Shown here: positions 51,934 through 62,192 of the stretch, piece by piece
Layout: every line of letters begins with the position of its first letter
Numbering within the stretch: the first letter of the stretch is position 1
DNA from: Siminovitchia fordii DSM 16014 = CIP 108821
Lineage (GTDB): Bacteria; Bacillota; Bacilli; Bacillales; Bacillaceae_C
Reading direction: 5' to 3'
Assembly: GCF_000374565.1 (NCBI RefSeq)
Contig: NZ_KB894686.1
Location: 1 to 64,000 of the forward strand
Length of the DNA: 64,000 nucleotides
Translations under genes and position numbers: made by a program
Notes under the pieces: generated by a model
What the model was told of the DNA's origin: nothing
The model's input: only the letters and a program-made list of their open reading frames with translations
The model's database searches: none

Positions 51934-52332
51934 ATGGAACAGGTTACACCGTTTTTAATGTTCCAAGATGGCAAGGCGGAGGAAGCGATGAATTATTATA
52001 CATCACTTATTGAGGATTCAGAAATTAAAAGTGTTGTTAGATATGGAGCGAATGAAGATGGAGAAGAAGGAACTGTGATGCATGCTGTTTTTTCCTTGAA
52101 AGGACAAGAATTTATGTGCATTGACAGCAATATTAAACATCAATTTTCATTTACCCCTTCGTTTTCGATCTATCTTACTTGTAGTTCTGAAGAGGAACTT
52201 GACAATCTATATGAAAAGCTCATCGAAGGCGGCAAAGCACTTATGCCGTTGGATGATTATGGGTTCAGCATTAAGTTTGGATGGATAAATGATCGGTACG
52301 GTGTCTCTTGGCAACTTAATCTTCCTGAATGA
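51934..52332 (+). CDS. VOC-family protein (PhnB/glyoxalase-like)
   Basis: 132 residues of the PhnB-like VOC fold: VTPFLMFQDGKAEEAMNYYT, FMCIDSN, FSIYLTCSSEEELDNLYEKL, and GWINDRYGVSWQLNLP at the end. Metal-binding residues typical of active glyoxalases are not obvious, so the reaction is unknown. ATG 51934 has a weak AAGAAGGGACG upstream. Confidence 0.82.
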   Translation: MEQVTPFLMFQDGKAEEAMNYYTSLIEDSEIKSVVRYGANEDGEEGTVMHAVFSLKGQEFMCIDSNIKHQFSFTPSFSIYLTCSSEEELDNLYEKLIEGGKALMPLDDYGFSIKFGWINDRYGVSWQLNLPE

Positions 52333-52393
52333 AAGGGCATGGCCACCAACAAAACAATTTGTTACATAATCAAAAAGCTTTACAGCAATACGA

Positions 52394-52424
52394 GGGAAAA
52401 ACCGGATGCTCATCCGATTTTTCC
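52394..52424 (+). terminator. hairpin terminator after the VOC gene
   Basis: GGGAAAAACCGGATG pairs with CATCCGATTTTTCCC with one bulged base; short T run inside the arm. Right of it, 52,425-52,870 has no gene I can support. Confidence 0.65.
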
Positions 52425-52874
52425 CTCCTTCTAATCTGAAGAAAATTATAAGTATAAAAGGATCAGAGTGCTGATTGGATTTCAACGATTCAGGATCTGA
52501 AGGAAGAGAGGCAGACAGTAGGATCATTGGAGAAGGGAGACCTCATTCTATTCTAAAAAACGAAATCTAGTATAGGCAAATAAATAATTATAACCGGAGA
52601 GAATTGACTATATACATTATTTGGGAGGATGGACTCAATAGAGAGTCTATTTTTTTTCTACCCGATTTCATATGATTTCCCTTGGTAAAACAGGCTTTTT
52701 CCTTTGATTTGTTAGCATTGCAATACATCAGATAGAACACCTATTTTTTTACCCCCAAAACTTTAGATTAAAATAGTTTCTTTAAAAAAACCAATCATTT
52801 TAATTTATTCTTTCCAGCAGGCACCAGTTTTTTGAACACTTTGTTACTAATATGCATAATGATTCAAGGACATT

Positions 52875-52892
52875 TTGTGACATAAATCACAA
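52875..52892 (+). promoter_or_regulatory. Fnr/Rex-like palindrome upstream of qoxABCD
   Basis: TTGTGA-CATAAA-TCACAA is an 18-base perfect-arm palindrome about 107 bases before qoxA. The core TGTGA-N6-TCACA equals the Bacillus Fnr/CRP consensus, and it also differs at only two central positions from the Rex pattern TTGTGAA-N4-TTCACAA. Either oxygen/Fe-S (Fnr) or NADH/NAD (Rex) control of the oxidase is therefore suggested. Confidence 0.65.
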
Positions 52893-52998
52893 ACTATTGT
52901 TTTTAAATTTTGATGGTAATAAGATATTTGTAAATTGATCAATCCACAAACGATTGCCTTTTGCAATTAAGCTTTTAATTTAAGAAAGGGGTCCCTCA

Positions 52999-53904
52999 AT
53001 GAAAATAAAATGGGCTATATTATGTATGGTGATCACGATACTGCCAATGCTGACAGGTTGCGAATCATTAATGGTTTTGGATCCTAAAGGGCCTCAGGCT
53101 GAATTGACGGCCAATGTTATATGGATATCGATTGCAACGATGGCCATCATAGTTATTTCTGTATTCGTTCTTTTGATAGTTGTATTAGTAAAATATCGTG
53201 CATCAAAACAAAGTGAGGATTATGAACCACCTCATATTGAAGGTAATCCGGTGGTGGAATCGATTATTGTTGGGATACCGGTTTTAATTATTATTTTCCT
53301 TTCAATTATTACGGTTAAATCCACTTATGCCGTTGAAGCAACACCAAAACAACATGAAGGTCAGGAACCTTTGGTCGTTTATGCTTCGTCTTCCAACTGG
53401 AAGTGGCATTTTAGTTATCCAGAGGAAGACATTGAAACGGTAAACTACTTGTACATCCCAACAGATCGTCCGTTGGAATTTAAGCTTTATTCATACGGGC
53501 CGATCACAAGCTTCTGGATTCCACAGCTTGGCGGACAAAAATATGCCATGGCTGACATGGTAACCACGTTGCACTTGGCAGCCGACGTTCCTGGTGAATA
53601 TATGGGAAGAAATGCAAACTTTAGCGGAAAAGGCTTCGCCGAAAATACTTTCCAAGTTAAAGCAATGCCAGAGGATGAATTTGAAGATTGGGTTAAAGAA
53701 GTGAAATCAACTGCTGAACCTCTTACTGAAGAGAAATTCGAAAAGTTATTAGAGCCTGGTCATCTTGGCCAATTAACTTTCAGCGGGACACATTTAGGAT
53801 TCTTGCCTGCGCCGGAAGGAGAATACAGTGGGCACAATCACGGATCCACCGGGTCTCATGAAGAATCAAATAAGGATCATTCAGATCACAACAATCATGA
53901 ATGA
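52999..53904 (+). CDS. qoxA: quinol oxidase subunit II (QoxA)
   Basis: 301-residue lipoprotein: signal peptide with lipobox LTGC (Cys 21), two membrane helices (about 38-65 and 85-110), then a cupredoxin domain without the CuA ligands, as expected for a menaquinol rather than cytochrome c oxidase. Segments WKWHFSYPEEDIETVNYLYIP and GKGFAENTFQVK are typical. The C-terminal 25 residues are His-rich (HNHGSTGSHEES...HSDHNNHE), possibly metal-binding. ATG 52999 follows AAGAAAGGGG. Confidence 0.93.
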   Translation: MKIKWAILCMVITILPMLTGCESLMVLDPKGPQAELTANVIWISIATMAIIVISVFVLLIVVLVKYRASKQSEDYEPPHIEGNPVVESIIVGIPVLIIIFLSIITVKSTYAVEATPKQHEGQEPLVVYASSSNWKWHFSYPEEDIETVNYLYIPTDRPLEFKLYSYGPITSFWIPQLGGQKYAMADMVTTLHLAADVPGEYMGRNANFSGKGFAENTFQVKAMPEDEFEDWVKEVKSTAEPLTEEKFEKLLEPGHLGQLTFSGTHLGFLPAPEGEYSGHNHGSTGSHEESNKDHSDHNNHE

Positions 53905-53969
53905 TAGCTTCAAAGTGTCGAAAACCAGTTTTCAATGCTGATAACTTATCTGGAAGGAGTTATTAAAGG

Positions 53970-55916
53970 ATGAACTATTTTGACCGATTTGCCATTCCTC
54001 ATCCAAGTCCTGCAATTTATGCATCAATGGTAGCCATTGGTCTTACAGTTATCGCGATTATCGCCGGTTTAACCTACTTTAAAAAATGGGGTTATTTATG
54101 GCGAGAATGGTTAACAACCGTTGACCACAAACGAATTGGGATAATGTATTTAATCTCTGCATTGCTCATGCTATTCCGCGGTGGTGTAGATGCGATTATG
54201 ATGCGGGCACAGACTGCTGTGCCTGAAAATACGCTCTTGGATGCACAACATTATAATGAGGTTTTTACTACCCATGGGGTAGTCATGATTATTTTTATGG
54301 CGATGCCATTTATTTATGCTCTGATGAACTTTGTTGTTCCATTACAAATAGGGGCACGTGACGTCGCATTCCCGCGCCTGAATGCGTTAAGTTTCTGGTT
54401 ATTCTTTATGGGTGCAATGTTATTCAACATTTCATTTGTCATTGGAGGATCTCCTGATGCAGGGTGGACTTCTTATTTTCCGCTCGCAGGAAATGACTTT
54501 AGTCAATCGGTCGGAACCAATTATTATATGTTGGCGATCCAAATTGCTGGTATCGGTACATTAATATCCGGGATTAACTTCATCACAACCATACTAAGAA
54601 TGAGAGCACCTGGTATGACTTTAATGAAGATGCCAATGTTCACATGGACTGCTTTTATCACGAATGCTATTGTCGTTTTCGCGTTTCCGGTATTAACTAT
54701 CGCGCTTCTGCTGGGAACAATGGACCGGCTGTTTGGTTCAAATTTCTTTACAACGACAAATGGCGGTATGGATATGCTATGGGCAAACCTTTTCTGGGTT
54801 TGGGGGCATCCGGAAGTTTACATTTTAATCTTACCGGCATTTGGTGTATATAGTGAGGTTATCTCTACTTTTGCACGACGAAATCTCTACGGATATAAAT
54901 CAATGGTTGGGTCTATAGTGATCATTTCGTTCTTCTCTTTCTTGGTCTGGACTCACCACTTCTTTACAATGGGGCAAGGGCCGCTGACGAATAGTATTTT
55001 CTCGATTACGACAATGGCTATTGCGATCCCGACCGGAATCAAGATCTTTAACTGGATTCTGACGATGTGGAAAGGGAAGATTACATTTACCGTTCCAATG
55101 CTTTATGCTGTAGGCTTCATTCCGATCTTTACGATTGGCGGTGTAACCGGAGTAATGCTCGGTATGGCAAGTGCAGATTATCAATATCATAATACCATGT
55201 TCTTAGTTGCCCACTTTCACTACACCATCATACCTGGAGTTGTATTCGCAATGCTAGCAGGGCTCACTTACTGGTGGCCAAAAATGTTTGGTTTTATGCT
55301 TAATGAAAGAATCGGGAAATGGGCGTTCTGGTTTATCGCGATTAGCTTTAACGTCACCTTCTTTCCAATGTTCTTCACCGGTTTGGACGGGCAGGCACGG
55401 CGGATGTACACATACTCGGAAGCAACCGGGTTTGGACCGCTTAATCTCCTTTCATTTATCGGAGCAGCTGGGCTAGCCATCGGGTTTGCTTTGATTGTAT
55501 ACAATGTTTACTACAGTACGCGTTATGCTTCAAGAAATATTAGTTCAGATCCATGGGATGCACGTACGCTTGAATGGGCAACACACAGTCCAGTACCAGC
55601 CTATAATTTTGCGACGATACCGGAAGTTCATTCGATCGAAGCATTTTGGGATCATAAGAAAAAAGGTCATCCATTATTCAAAGAGAATATTGAAAAGATT
55701 CATATGCCAAATAGCACCGGCGGTCCGTTTATCATGAGTTGCATATTCTTCTTATGGGGCTTCTCATTGGTATTCAGTATGTGGATTCCGGCTATTCTTA
55801 CAACCATAGGGATCTTCGTTTGTATGGCATATCGTTCATTTGAAAAAGACGACGGATATTACATTTCTGTAAAAGAAGTGGAAGAAACAGAAAAAAAGTT
55901 GCGAGGTGCTAGCTGA
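53970..55916 (+). CDS. qoxB: quinol oxidase subunit I (QoxB)
   Basis: 648-residue haem-copper oxidase core with about fourteen membrane helices. Haem and CuB ligand regions are clear: [32 protein letters not shown] (His-Tyr crosslink site), WTHHFFTMG and [13 protein letters not shown]. It reduces oxygen to water and pumps protons. ATG 53970 follows GGAAGGAG. It overlaps qoxC. Confidence 0.96.
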   Translation: MNYFDRFAIPHPSPAIYASMVAIGLTVIAIIAGLTYFKKWGYLWREWLTTVDHKRIGIMYLISALLMLFRGGVDAIMMRAQTAVPENTLLDAQHYNEVFTTHGVVMIIFMAMPFIYALMNFVVPLQIGARDVAFPRLNALSFWLFFMGAMLFNISFVIGGSPDAGWTSYFPLAGNDFSQSVGTNYYMLAIQIAGIGTLISGINFITTILRMRAPGMTLMKMPMFTWTAFITNAIVVFAFPVLTIALLLGTMDRLFGSNFFTTTNGGMDMLWANLFWVWGHPEVYILILPAFGVYSEVISTFARRNLYGYKSMVGSIVIISFFSFLVWTHHFFTMGQGPLTNSIFSITTMAIAIPTGIKIFNWILTMWKGKITFTVPMLYAVGFIPIFTIGGVTGVMLGMASADYQYHNTMFLVAHFHYTIIPGVVFAMLAGLTYWWPKMFGFMLNERIGKWAFWFIAISFNVTFFPMFFTGLDGQARRMYTYSEATGFGPLNLLSFIGAAGLAIGFALIVYNVYYSTRYASRNISSDPWDARTLEWATHSPVPAYNFATIPEVHSIEAFWDHKKKGHPLFKENIEKIHMPNSTGGPFIMSCIFFLWGFSLVFSMWIPAILTTIGIFVCMAYRSFEKDDGYYISVKEVEETEKKLRGAS

Positions 55917-56512
55917 TGAATGTAGATCACTCGCTGCCAATGGAATACAGCACAGAACAAAATCAAATGAATATTTTAGGGTTCTGGGTTTTTCTCGGAG
56001 CTGAAATAATGCTCTTTGCAACGCTTTTTGCAACTTATTTCACGTTGGTCGACCGCACGGGAAGCGGACCTTCCGGAGCAGAGATTTTTGAAATCACACC
56101 AGTGCTCATTGAAACATTCGTGCTTTTGACAAGTAGTTTTACGATCGGCCTAGGCGTTCATGCAATGCGTATCGGCAATAAGAAAGCGATGATGGCGTTC
56201 TTTGGCATTACACTGCTTTTGGGGCTCACTTTCCTAGGTGTGGAAATTTATGAGTTTATCCATTATGTCCATATTGGAGCAGGGCTGCAAACGAGTGCGT
56301 TTACGGCCATCCTGTTAACAACTTTAGGTACACATGGAGCCCACGTAACGCTTGGTTTATTCTGGGGATTATTCATTATCCTGCAGGTTAAAAAGCGGGG
56401 ATTAACACCAGGAACAGCCAATAAAGCGTTTATCTTTTCACTTTACTGGCATTTTCTGGATGTCGTGTGGATCTTTATTTTCAGCTTCGTCTACTTGAAA
56501 GGATTGATGTAG
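55916..56512 (+). CDS. qoxC: quinol oxidase subunit III (QoxC)
   Basis: 198 residues, five membrane helices. NILGFWVFLGAEIMLFATLF near the start and SLYWHFLDVVWIFIFSFVYL near the end are family signatures. The ATG at 55916 overlaps the qoxB TGA by one base. Confidence 0.94.
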   Translation: MNVDHSLPMEYSTEQNQMNILGFWVFLGAEIMLFATLFATYFTLVDRTGSGPSGAEIFEITPVLIETFVLLTSSFTIGLGVHAMRIGNKKAMMAFFGITLLLGLTFLGVEIYEFIHYVHIGAGLQTSAFTAILLTTLGTHGAHVTLGLFWGLFIILQVKKRGLTPGTANKAFIFSLYWHFLDVVWIFIFSFVYLKGLM

Positions 56513-56513
56513 C

Positions 56514-56795
56514 ATGAGCGAATTATTTCCACGGAAACAAGTCGCAGGCTTTGTATTTTCATTAATACTCACAGCCATAGCTCTTGCCGTTTACTTCTTT
56601 GATCTATCGTTTACAGCTGGAATGACAATACTTTTGGTCACAGCATTCGTGCAAGCTGCCGTTCAACTTGTAGTCTTTATGCACGCTGGTGAAACGAAAG
56701 ATAAAGGCTTGATTTTAACAAACATCTATTATGCATTTGCCATAGCCCTGGTCACCATCTTTGGTACATTGCTAATTTTGATTTGGGATATGTAA
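56514..56795 (+). CDS. qoxD: quinol oxidase subunit IV (QoxD)
   Basis: 93 residues, three membrane helices, with the COX4_pro/QoxD pattern QVAGFVFSLILTAIALAVYF and QLVVFMHAGETKDKG. It starts one base after the qoxC stop, so it is coupled. Confidence 0.92.
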   Translation: MSELFPRKQVAGFVFSLILTAIALAVYFFDLSFTAGMTILLVTAFVQAAVQLVVFMHAGETKDKGLILTNIYYAFAIALVTIFGTLLILIWDM

Positions 56796-56799
56796 TTCA

Positions 56800-57063
56800 T
56801 TAAAAGGAGTGTCTAAATGGCGCTCCTTTTTCATTTGAAAATCTAATCCCTTTAGCTGTTTTTTTCTCCATCTCTTCAGTCGCTACAAAAAACACACCGA
56901 TCAGAAAAATGAAAATAGCCCCCATCACAGTGCCAATGCCTATACTTGTAGCTACACTGGTATCGCTTACAAAAAAGCCGTATAAAAAAATGATAATTCC
57001 GATTGAAAGAACTGTGTATCCAATTGATTTTGTAGCATTTAGTATTTTGTAAGTGGATTCCAT
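56800..57063 (-). CDS. small membrane protein, convergent to qoxD
   Basis: 87 residues with two membrane helices (about 14-33 and 43-63) and a charged tail. ATG 57063 follows AGGGGGAAT. Its last codons form the left part of the qox terminator hairpin. Family not recognised. Confidence 0.6.
   Translation of the reverse strand: MESTYKILNATKSIGYTVLSIGIIIFLYGFFVSDTSVATSIGIGTVMGAIFIFLIGVFFVATEEMEKKTAKGIRFSNEKGAPFRHSF
56803..56831. terminator. shared terminator of qoxABCD and the convergent gene
   Basis: AAAAGGAG pairs with CTCCTTTT around GTGTCTAAATGGCG-type loop sequence; T5 follows on the plus strand and A-rich sequence precedes it. It lies five bases after the qoxD stop. Confidence 0.65.
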
Positions 57064-57640
57064 CGTATAATTCCCCCTTCATTTAATATCTATATATCTA
57101 TTATTCAACCGGTTCACAAATTTGTCAAATGTTTTCTTTATAATGATTTTTGCACATGAAAAAGAGAGATATCAGGGGTTGGTTTTTGAGAATATTAGTA
57201 AAATATTCTTTACTTAGAGTTCGTGTGAAAAAATGAGTATTGTAATCATTTTTAGACTGAAAAAGGTTGGGGTTTTAAATAAGATATTTACGGTATGATC
57301 GGATGATCTCCCATACTTTAGAGTAAACAATGAAAACATAGGATCTAAAAGAAATTGCAAGCTGAAATTATCATCATTTTACTTTGCATTTTTTGAATTA
57401 GTGACAAAGTAAACAAACACAAATCTCTGTTAAAACCGGTAATAAATTTTTCAAGCAGCGATGATTGGTTTCACTGCAAGTATTTCAGATTGTGCCGTAC
57501 CAGGATTTTAAAAGCTGGATTATCATACATCACTAGTAGAAAGATCCTGACCTCTATAGGGACTCGATGAACTTAAAAAATTTACTATTGACAACTTTAA
57601 ATTCTCAATATATCATTGCATATAATTAAATTACATTACA
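57064..57640. other. intergenic, promoter region of the leuA leader
   Basis: No gene. TTGACA at 57589-57594 and TATAAT at 57621-57626 are present but 26 bases apart, so only one of them is likely used, each with a weaker partner. Confidence 0.4.
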
Positions 57641-57902
57641 TGCAAAGATTGGAAACAGTAAAAGGAAGATAAGCTTTTCAGAGAGCTGATGGGTGGTGAG
57701 AATCGGCAGTTATCCCCTTTGAACTCCTCCAAGAGCTGCTCCCTGAACAAAATTAAGTAGGGGATGCCGGGATTCTGCCGTTAAAAGGATAGGTGGTGTT
57801 GGCCGCCGAAAATGAGTGGGTTAATCATATATCATTTAACCAATTAGAGTGGTACCGCGAGCAAAGCCTCGTCTCTATTTTTATAGAGACGAGGCTTTTT
57901 TT
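57640..57902 (+). promoter_or_regulatory. T-box riboswitch (tRNA-Leu) upstream of leuA
   Basis: Leader with the T-box marks in order: AGAGAGCTGATGGGTGGTGAGAATC of stem I (read 57681-57705), a probable specifier CTC (Leu) within GAACTCCTCC at 57724-57726, the T-box AGTGGTACCGCGA (57848-57860), and a terminator GCCTCGTCTCTAT/ATAGAGACGAGGC (57866-57878 with 57883-57895) followed by T7. Uncharged tRNA-Leu should favour the antiterminator and raise leuA expression. Specifier call is by position and gene context. Confidence 0.88.
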
Positions 57903-57931
57903 ATATTTATATGATAAAGGAGTGTTTTCAA

Positions 57932-59494
57932 ATGTCGCGAAAAATTTGGGTGTTTGATACAACGTTAAGAGATGGAGAGCAGGTTCCGGGTGCTAAACTG
58001 AATCAATATGAAAAGTTAGAAGTGGCTTACCAGCTTAAAAAGCTGGGAGTCGATATAATCGAAGCGGGTTTTCCTTCGTCTTCTGCCGGTGATTTTAATG
58101 CTGTCAAAGAAATTGCCAACAAAGTGGGAAATACAGATGACATTATGATAACAGCATTGGCAAGAGCAGTGAAATCTGATATTGATGCTGTATATAACAG
58201 TGTAAAATACGCAGAAAAACCATTAATTCATATTGTTTTAGGGACTTCTGACATTCACGTGGAAAAGAAATTTGGCAAATCAAAAAACCAAATATTAGAC
58301 ATCGGTGTTGAAGCGGTAAGATATGCAAAAAGTCTTTTGCCAAATGTACAGTATTCCACGGAAGACGCCTCTCGTTCCGATTTTGAATATTTATGGAAAA
58401 CCATTGAAGCTGTTGTCAAGGCTGGAGCTACAATGATCAATGTGCCTGATACAGTTGGCTTTGCTGAACCGGAAGAGTTTGGGGAGCTGATCTTCAAATT
58501 AAATGACCGATTGAAGAATTTGAATGATCAAGTACTTTTAAGTGTCCATTGTCATAATGACTTAGGAATGGCGACAGCCAATACTTTAGCTGCTATCAAA
58601 TACGGAGCGGATAAAGTGGAATGTACGATTAATGGGATAGGTGAACGTGCCGGTAATGCTGCGCTTGAAGAGGTTGTGATGGCCATGAATACTCGTTCAT
58701 CTGTTTATCAAGCATATACGGATATTCATACAAAGGAAATAATGAATACATCCAGGATGGTCAGCAATTTTATGGGACTTGATGTTCAAGTGAATAAAGC
58801 CATAACGGGGGAAAATGCCTTTGCACATTCATCCGGTATACATCAAGATGGATTATTGAAATCAAGGGATGCATATGAAATCATCAGCCCGCTTGAGGTT
58901 GGATTAGATGATATGGAGCTTGTACTAACTGCCCGGTCTGGTCGCCATGCAGTAAAAAACGCTCTTACTAAATTAGGGTTTGATAGGTTGACAGATGAGC
59001 AATTTGAAGAGATTTTTGCAGACTTCCTTGAAATGGCCGATGAGAAAAAAGAAGTATACAACCATGATTTATTTATTATTGTTGAAAATTATTTCACTGA
59101 AAAAAATATTCCCAATCAAGCTCATGTTAGCGACAACTTCTTTGAATTGATGGATTTACAAGTGATCAGTAACACGAGCTTTCCATCAGCAAGTGTAAAA
59201 ATGAAGAAGGGAAATCAAATTTTGGAAGGCAGCGCAGTCGGTTCAGGCCCAATAGATGCACTTTACTCCGCTATAATGGATATAAGCCAGCTGGACATTC
59301 ATCTCCTTGAATATAATATCAGCAGTGTTTCAAGAGGGAAAGAGGCAGTGGGAAAAGTAAAAATTCAAATCGAGTTCAGAGGGGAAAAGTATACTGCGAA
59401 AGCAACAGATACAGATATTATGAAAGCAAGCGCGTGGGCGTTTATTAATGCAATTAATAATGTAGTTGTTGAACATTTGTTGCCTGTCAATTAG
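57932..59494 (+). CDS. leuA: 2-isopropylmalate synthase
   Basis: 520 residues. HMGL-like TIM barrel with WVFDTTLRDGEQVPGAKLN, VHCHNDLGMATANTLAA (metal HxH) and NGIGERAGNAALEEVVMA, and a C-terminal LeuA dimer/regulatory domain (SSVSRGKEAVGKVKIQIEF). It condenses acetyl-CoA with 2-oxoisovalerate, the first leucine-specific step. ATG 57932 follows AAAGGAGTG; no leuBCD or ilv genes follow, so it stands alone behind its T-box. It could be an isopropylmalate/citramalate synthase variant. Confidence 0.92.
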   Translation: MSRKIWVFDTTLRDGEQVPGAKLNQYEKLEVAYQLKKLGVDIIEAGFPSSSAGDFNAVKEIANKVGNTDDIMITALARAVKSDIDAVYNSVKYAEKPLIHIVLGTSDIHVEKKFGKSKNQILDIGVEAVRYAKSLLPNVQYSTEDASRSDFEYLWKTIEAVVKAGATMINVPDTVGFAEPEEFGELIFKLNDRLKNLNDQVLLSVHCHNDLGMATANTLAAIKYGADKVECTINGIGERAGNAALEEVVMAMNTRSSVYQAYTDIHTKEIMNTSRMVSNFMGLDVQVNKAITGENAFAHSSGIHQDGLLKSRDAYEIISPLEVGLDDMELVLTARSGRHAVKNALTKLGFDRLTDEQFEEIFADFLEMADEKKEVYNHDLFIIVENYFTEKNIPNQAHVSDNFFELMDLQVISNTSFPSASVKMKKGNQILEGSAVGSGPIDALYSAIMDISQLDIHLLEYNISSVSRGKEAVGKVKIQIEFRGEKYTAKATDTDIMKASAWAFINAINNVVVEHLLPVN

Positions 59495-59772
59495 AAATAA
59501 ATGTTGAAATGGCTATTAAGAAGTTGCTTACAATATAGGCAGTCAAATAAAAGGGTGTCATGATTCTGGCAAGTACTGTTTTTCGATACCGGGCGTTAAA
59601 CAAGACAATCATAAGGGACTATTTCAAGGTATTTAAAGAGGGGTTTCTTCTGCAAAACACCATTTTTTTAGCTGTTGAATTTAAAAATAGCTTTTTGCAA
59701 GAAGGAACTAGTCCTCTTTTTGTTGAATGAAAGTTGAATATAAGTAGATAATGAGAAGCGAGATGATCCCGG
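59495..59772. other. intergenic, nothing recognised
   Basis: 278 bases without an open frame or clear hairpin I could support. Confidence 0.35.
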
Positions 59773-61386
59773 ATGATAATCAAAAGTAAATGGATTCGCA
59801 TGTATAAAGTACTGTCTATGTTTATGGTTTTTTTCATTCAGATCTATTGGTACAAAATTACAAAGAAACCTGAAACCGAATGGGAAAAACTGTGGGCGAA
59901 TATTGGAAAAAGATTTAGACGAACACTCTTTGAACTTGAAGGCCTCCTTATCAAAGTGGGGCAGATTATTAGCAGCAGAGCTGATCTTCTCCCACAGCCA
60001 TTGATCCGTGAAATAGAAGACCTTACTGACAAGGTTCCGCCTTCTGATTGGAATGACATTCAGGAGATTCTTGATAAGGAATGGGGAAGCAGTCATAAAG
60101 AATTACTGATATCCGTAGAAAAAGAGGCGATTGCCTCCGCTTCAATTGGAGAAGTTTATAAAGGTGTTCTTCAAGATGGATCAAAAGTAGCCATTAAAGT
60201 GCAACGCCCGCATATAGATTCCGTTGTTCAGACTGATTTTCGCACACTGGGCATTGCCATTTGGTTTGCAACCTATTTTTTACCTATTCCTAAGGGATTT
60301 ATTAATCTTAAAGTTTTATTGACAGAATTAAAGCAAGTGATTGAACGAGAGCTTGATTTTACAAAGGAGAAGGAAACTCTTCTATATTTTCAAGATAGAT
60401 TCAAAGATAGTGATATTGTTCTTATACCACATGTGTATGCTGAATTATGTACATCCAAAGTGTTGGTGATGGAATGGGTGGATGGAATAAAAATCAATGA
60501 TTTCTTGGCTATAAATCAGTTGGATGTAACTCGAAAGGAATTGGCTCAGCGACTCATCAAAGTGTTCCTGCCACAATGGCTCGAGCCTGGGATATTTCAT
60601 GCTGATCCACACCCAGGAAACATACTTGTATCCGAGAAAGGGCATATCATCTTGCTTGATTTTGGTATGGCTGGTGAAATTTCAAAAAATGATTCGCTAT
60701 CTTTTCAAAGGCTGATTGAAAGTTTTCTGGCTAAAAATTATTCCGCGGCAGTAGAATGTCTGTCACGTTTGGGGTTCTTGCTTCCGGAAGCTGACTCCAA
60801 AATGATAGAAAGATTACTGGCGGAATGGATGACTTTCCAGCCTGCTCAAATGAATGAAGTCGATTTGATCGCCTTTAAACGTGAACTTACCGACATGATT
60901 CAGGCGCTTCCTGTCCAAGTACCGACACGCTTTGTTTTTCTGGGCCGATCTTTTGTAACGATTGAAGGCATTGTCACTCATTTGTTGCCGGAAGAGGACA
61001 TCCTTGATATAGGTAAACCCGTTTTTATGGAATGGTCATTGTCCCAAGGGAATAAATGGTCCTTTGCTTGGCAATGGATCCAATCACAGCCATTATTCAA
61101 GATCTTTCACTCCATGAAGGAGTTTTTGAATGCACCGGAAAAGCTGGAACACCTAAAGGAAACCGAACAAAGAAGACAGTTCCAATTTTGGGTATACGAA
61201 AATCATAAAAAACAGTTATTTCAATTGACGCTGTTTGCGTTAACAGGAATTGGTGCTGGGATCTACCTAGCCAATACGATAATGTTGAAACTATCAATTG
61301 TTTTGTCCGCCTTTTCGGTTGTGGGTTATTCGATTATCAGTTATAAATTGAAAAAATGGATGAAGTACATGCATAAAATACGGTGA
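59773..61386 (+). CDS. ABC1/UbiB (AarF) family atypical kinase
   Basis: 537 residues. KxGQ motif LLIKVGQIISSRADLLP, A-rich loop AIASASIGEVYKG, catalytic GIFHADPHPGNILV and metal-binding LLDFGMAG are all present, followed by two C-terminal membrane helices (about 490-525). UbiB-type proteins support quinone lipid metabolism through ATPase activity. The ribosome site before ATG 59773 is weak. Single gene. Confidence 0.88.
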   Translation: MIIKSKWIRMYKVLSMFMVFFIQIYWYKITKKPETEWEKLWANIGKRFRRTLFELEGLLIKVGQIISSRADLLPQPLIREIEDLTDKVPPSDWNDIQEILDKEWGSSHKELLISVEKEAIASASIGEVYKGVLQDGSKVAIKVQRPHIDSVVQTDFRTLGIAIWFATYFLPIPKGFINLKVLLTELKQVIERELDFTKEKETLLYFQDRFKDSDIVLIPHVYAELCTSKVLVMEWVDGIKINDFLAINQLDVTRKELAQRLIKVFLPQWLEPGIFHADPHPGNILVSEKGHIILLDFGMAGEISKNDSLSFQRLIESFLAKNYSAAVECLSRLGFLLPEADSKMIERLLAEWMTFQPAQMNEVDLIAFKRELTDMIQALPVQVPTRFVFLGRSFVTIEGIVTHLLPEEDILDIGKPVFMEWSLSQGNKWSFAWQWIQSQPLFKIFHSMKEFLNAPEKLEHLKETEQRRQFQFWVYENHKKQLFQLTLFALTGIGAGIYLANTIMLKLSIVLSAFSVVGYSIISYKLKKWMKYMHKIR

Positions 61387-61444
61387 TGAATTTGCTGGTT
61401 TTTATGGCAATAGGCAATATCAGGATTAAGAAAGGGAGAGCATA

Positions 61445-61828
61445 TTGAAGGCAGCATTTTCATTAGCCCTGGTGCTAGGCCTATTTATGTTGGCGGGTTG
61501 TGGATCGCAACAAGCGGAAACAATGGTCCTTTTCGGTGATATGAATGAAGATCCTTTCCTAATCTTGAAGGATAAGGACTCTTTGAACCTATTGGAATAA
61601 GCAATAACATCTGCCGTAAAGCAATCGGAAAAAGTTGATACAACTGATTCCGACTATGATGTAATCGTGGAATTCGAGTCAAATAAAGGGGATCTTCCCA
61701 CACATGGGCTCCATTTATGGTTAGGAAAAGAAAATGAACAAAGTATGTTCATGTATTTGACCGACGATTCTGTTTATCTTACCTCAGCAGCGATGACTCA
61801 AAAATTAAGGGAGTTGCTCGAAAATTAA
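61445..61828 (+). pseudogene. small lipoprotein gene with one in-frame stop
   Basis: TTG 61445 after AGGGAGAGC opens a lipoprotein signal with lipobox MLAGCGS (Cys near 19). The frame reads to codon 51, meets TAA at 61598-61600, and continues in the same frame to a second TAA at 61828 (VKQSEKVDTTDSDYDVIVEF, then LHLWLGKENEQSMFMYLTDD). The full product would be about 127 residues. A single nucleotide change would restore it, so it is a recent pseudogene or a sequence error. Confidence 0.7.
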
Positions 61829-62192
61829 TAAATATGAGGAATTTTGGAAGATACCTGTATTCTTTAATAGCTGGGAACCTATATAAGTTGAACTGGTCGA
61901 GGCACCTTCAATTTTCCGCTTTTCAGTCCTCTTTAAATGTTTCTTTTTGATGATTGAATGGCTGATGAAGATATGGTCTGAAAGGGGAGGCGTTGATAGT
62001 CGATGGTCGTAAATTCGTGCGCGGTTAATGGCAATCAAAGCCGTTACCCTTCTACTCGGCATTACAGTAAAAGAAGGACGGGGTTGACATCAGGGAAGGG
62101 AAAAGTTGGGTCTACTTTATAAAGCAGACCCTATAATAAACTGAAACCATAATAACTTCTAAAACAGATCCACCCTAGCATCTTCTATAAAT
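61829..62192. other. intergenic with a 12-bp inverted repeat
   Basis: GGGTCTACTTTA and TAAAGCAGACCC (62108-62131) form a hairpin with one mismatched pair. No T tract follows. No gene recognised in this stretch. Confidence 0.45.
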
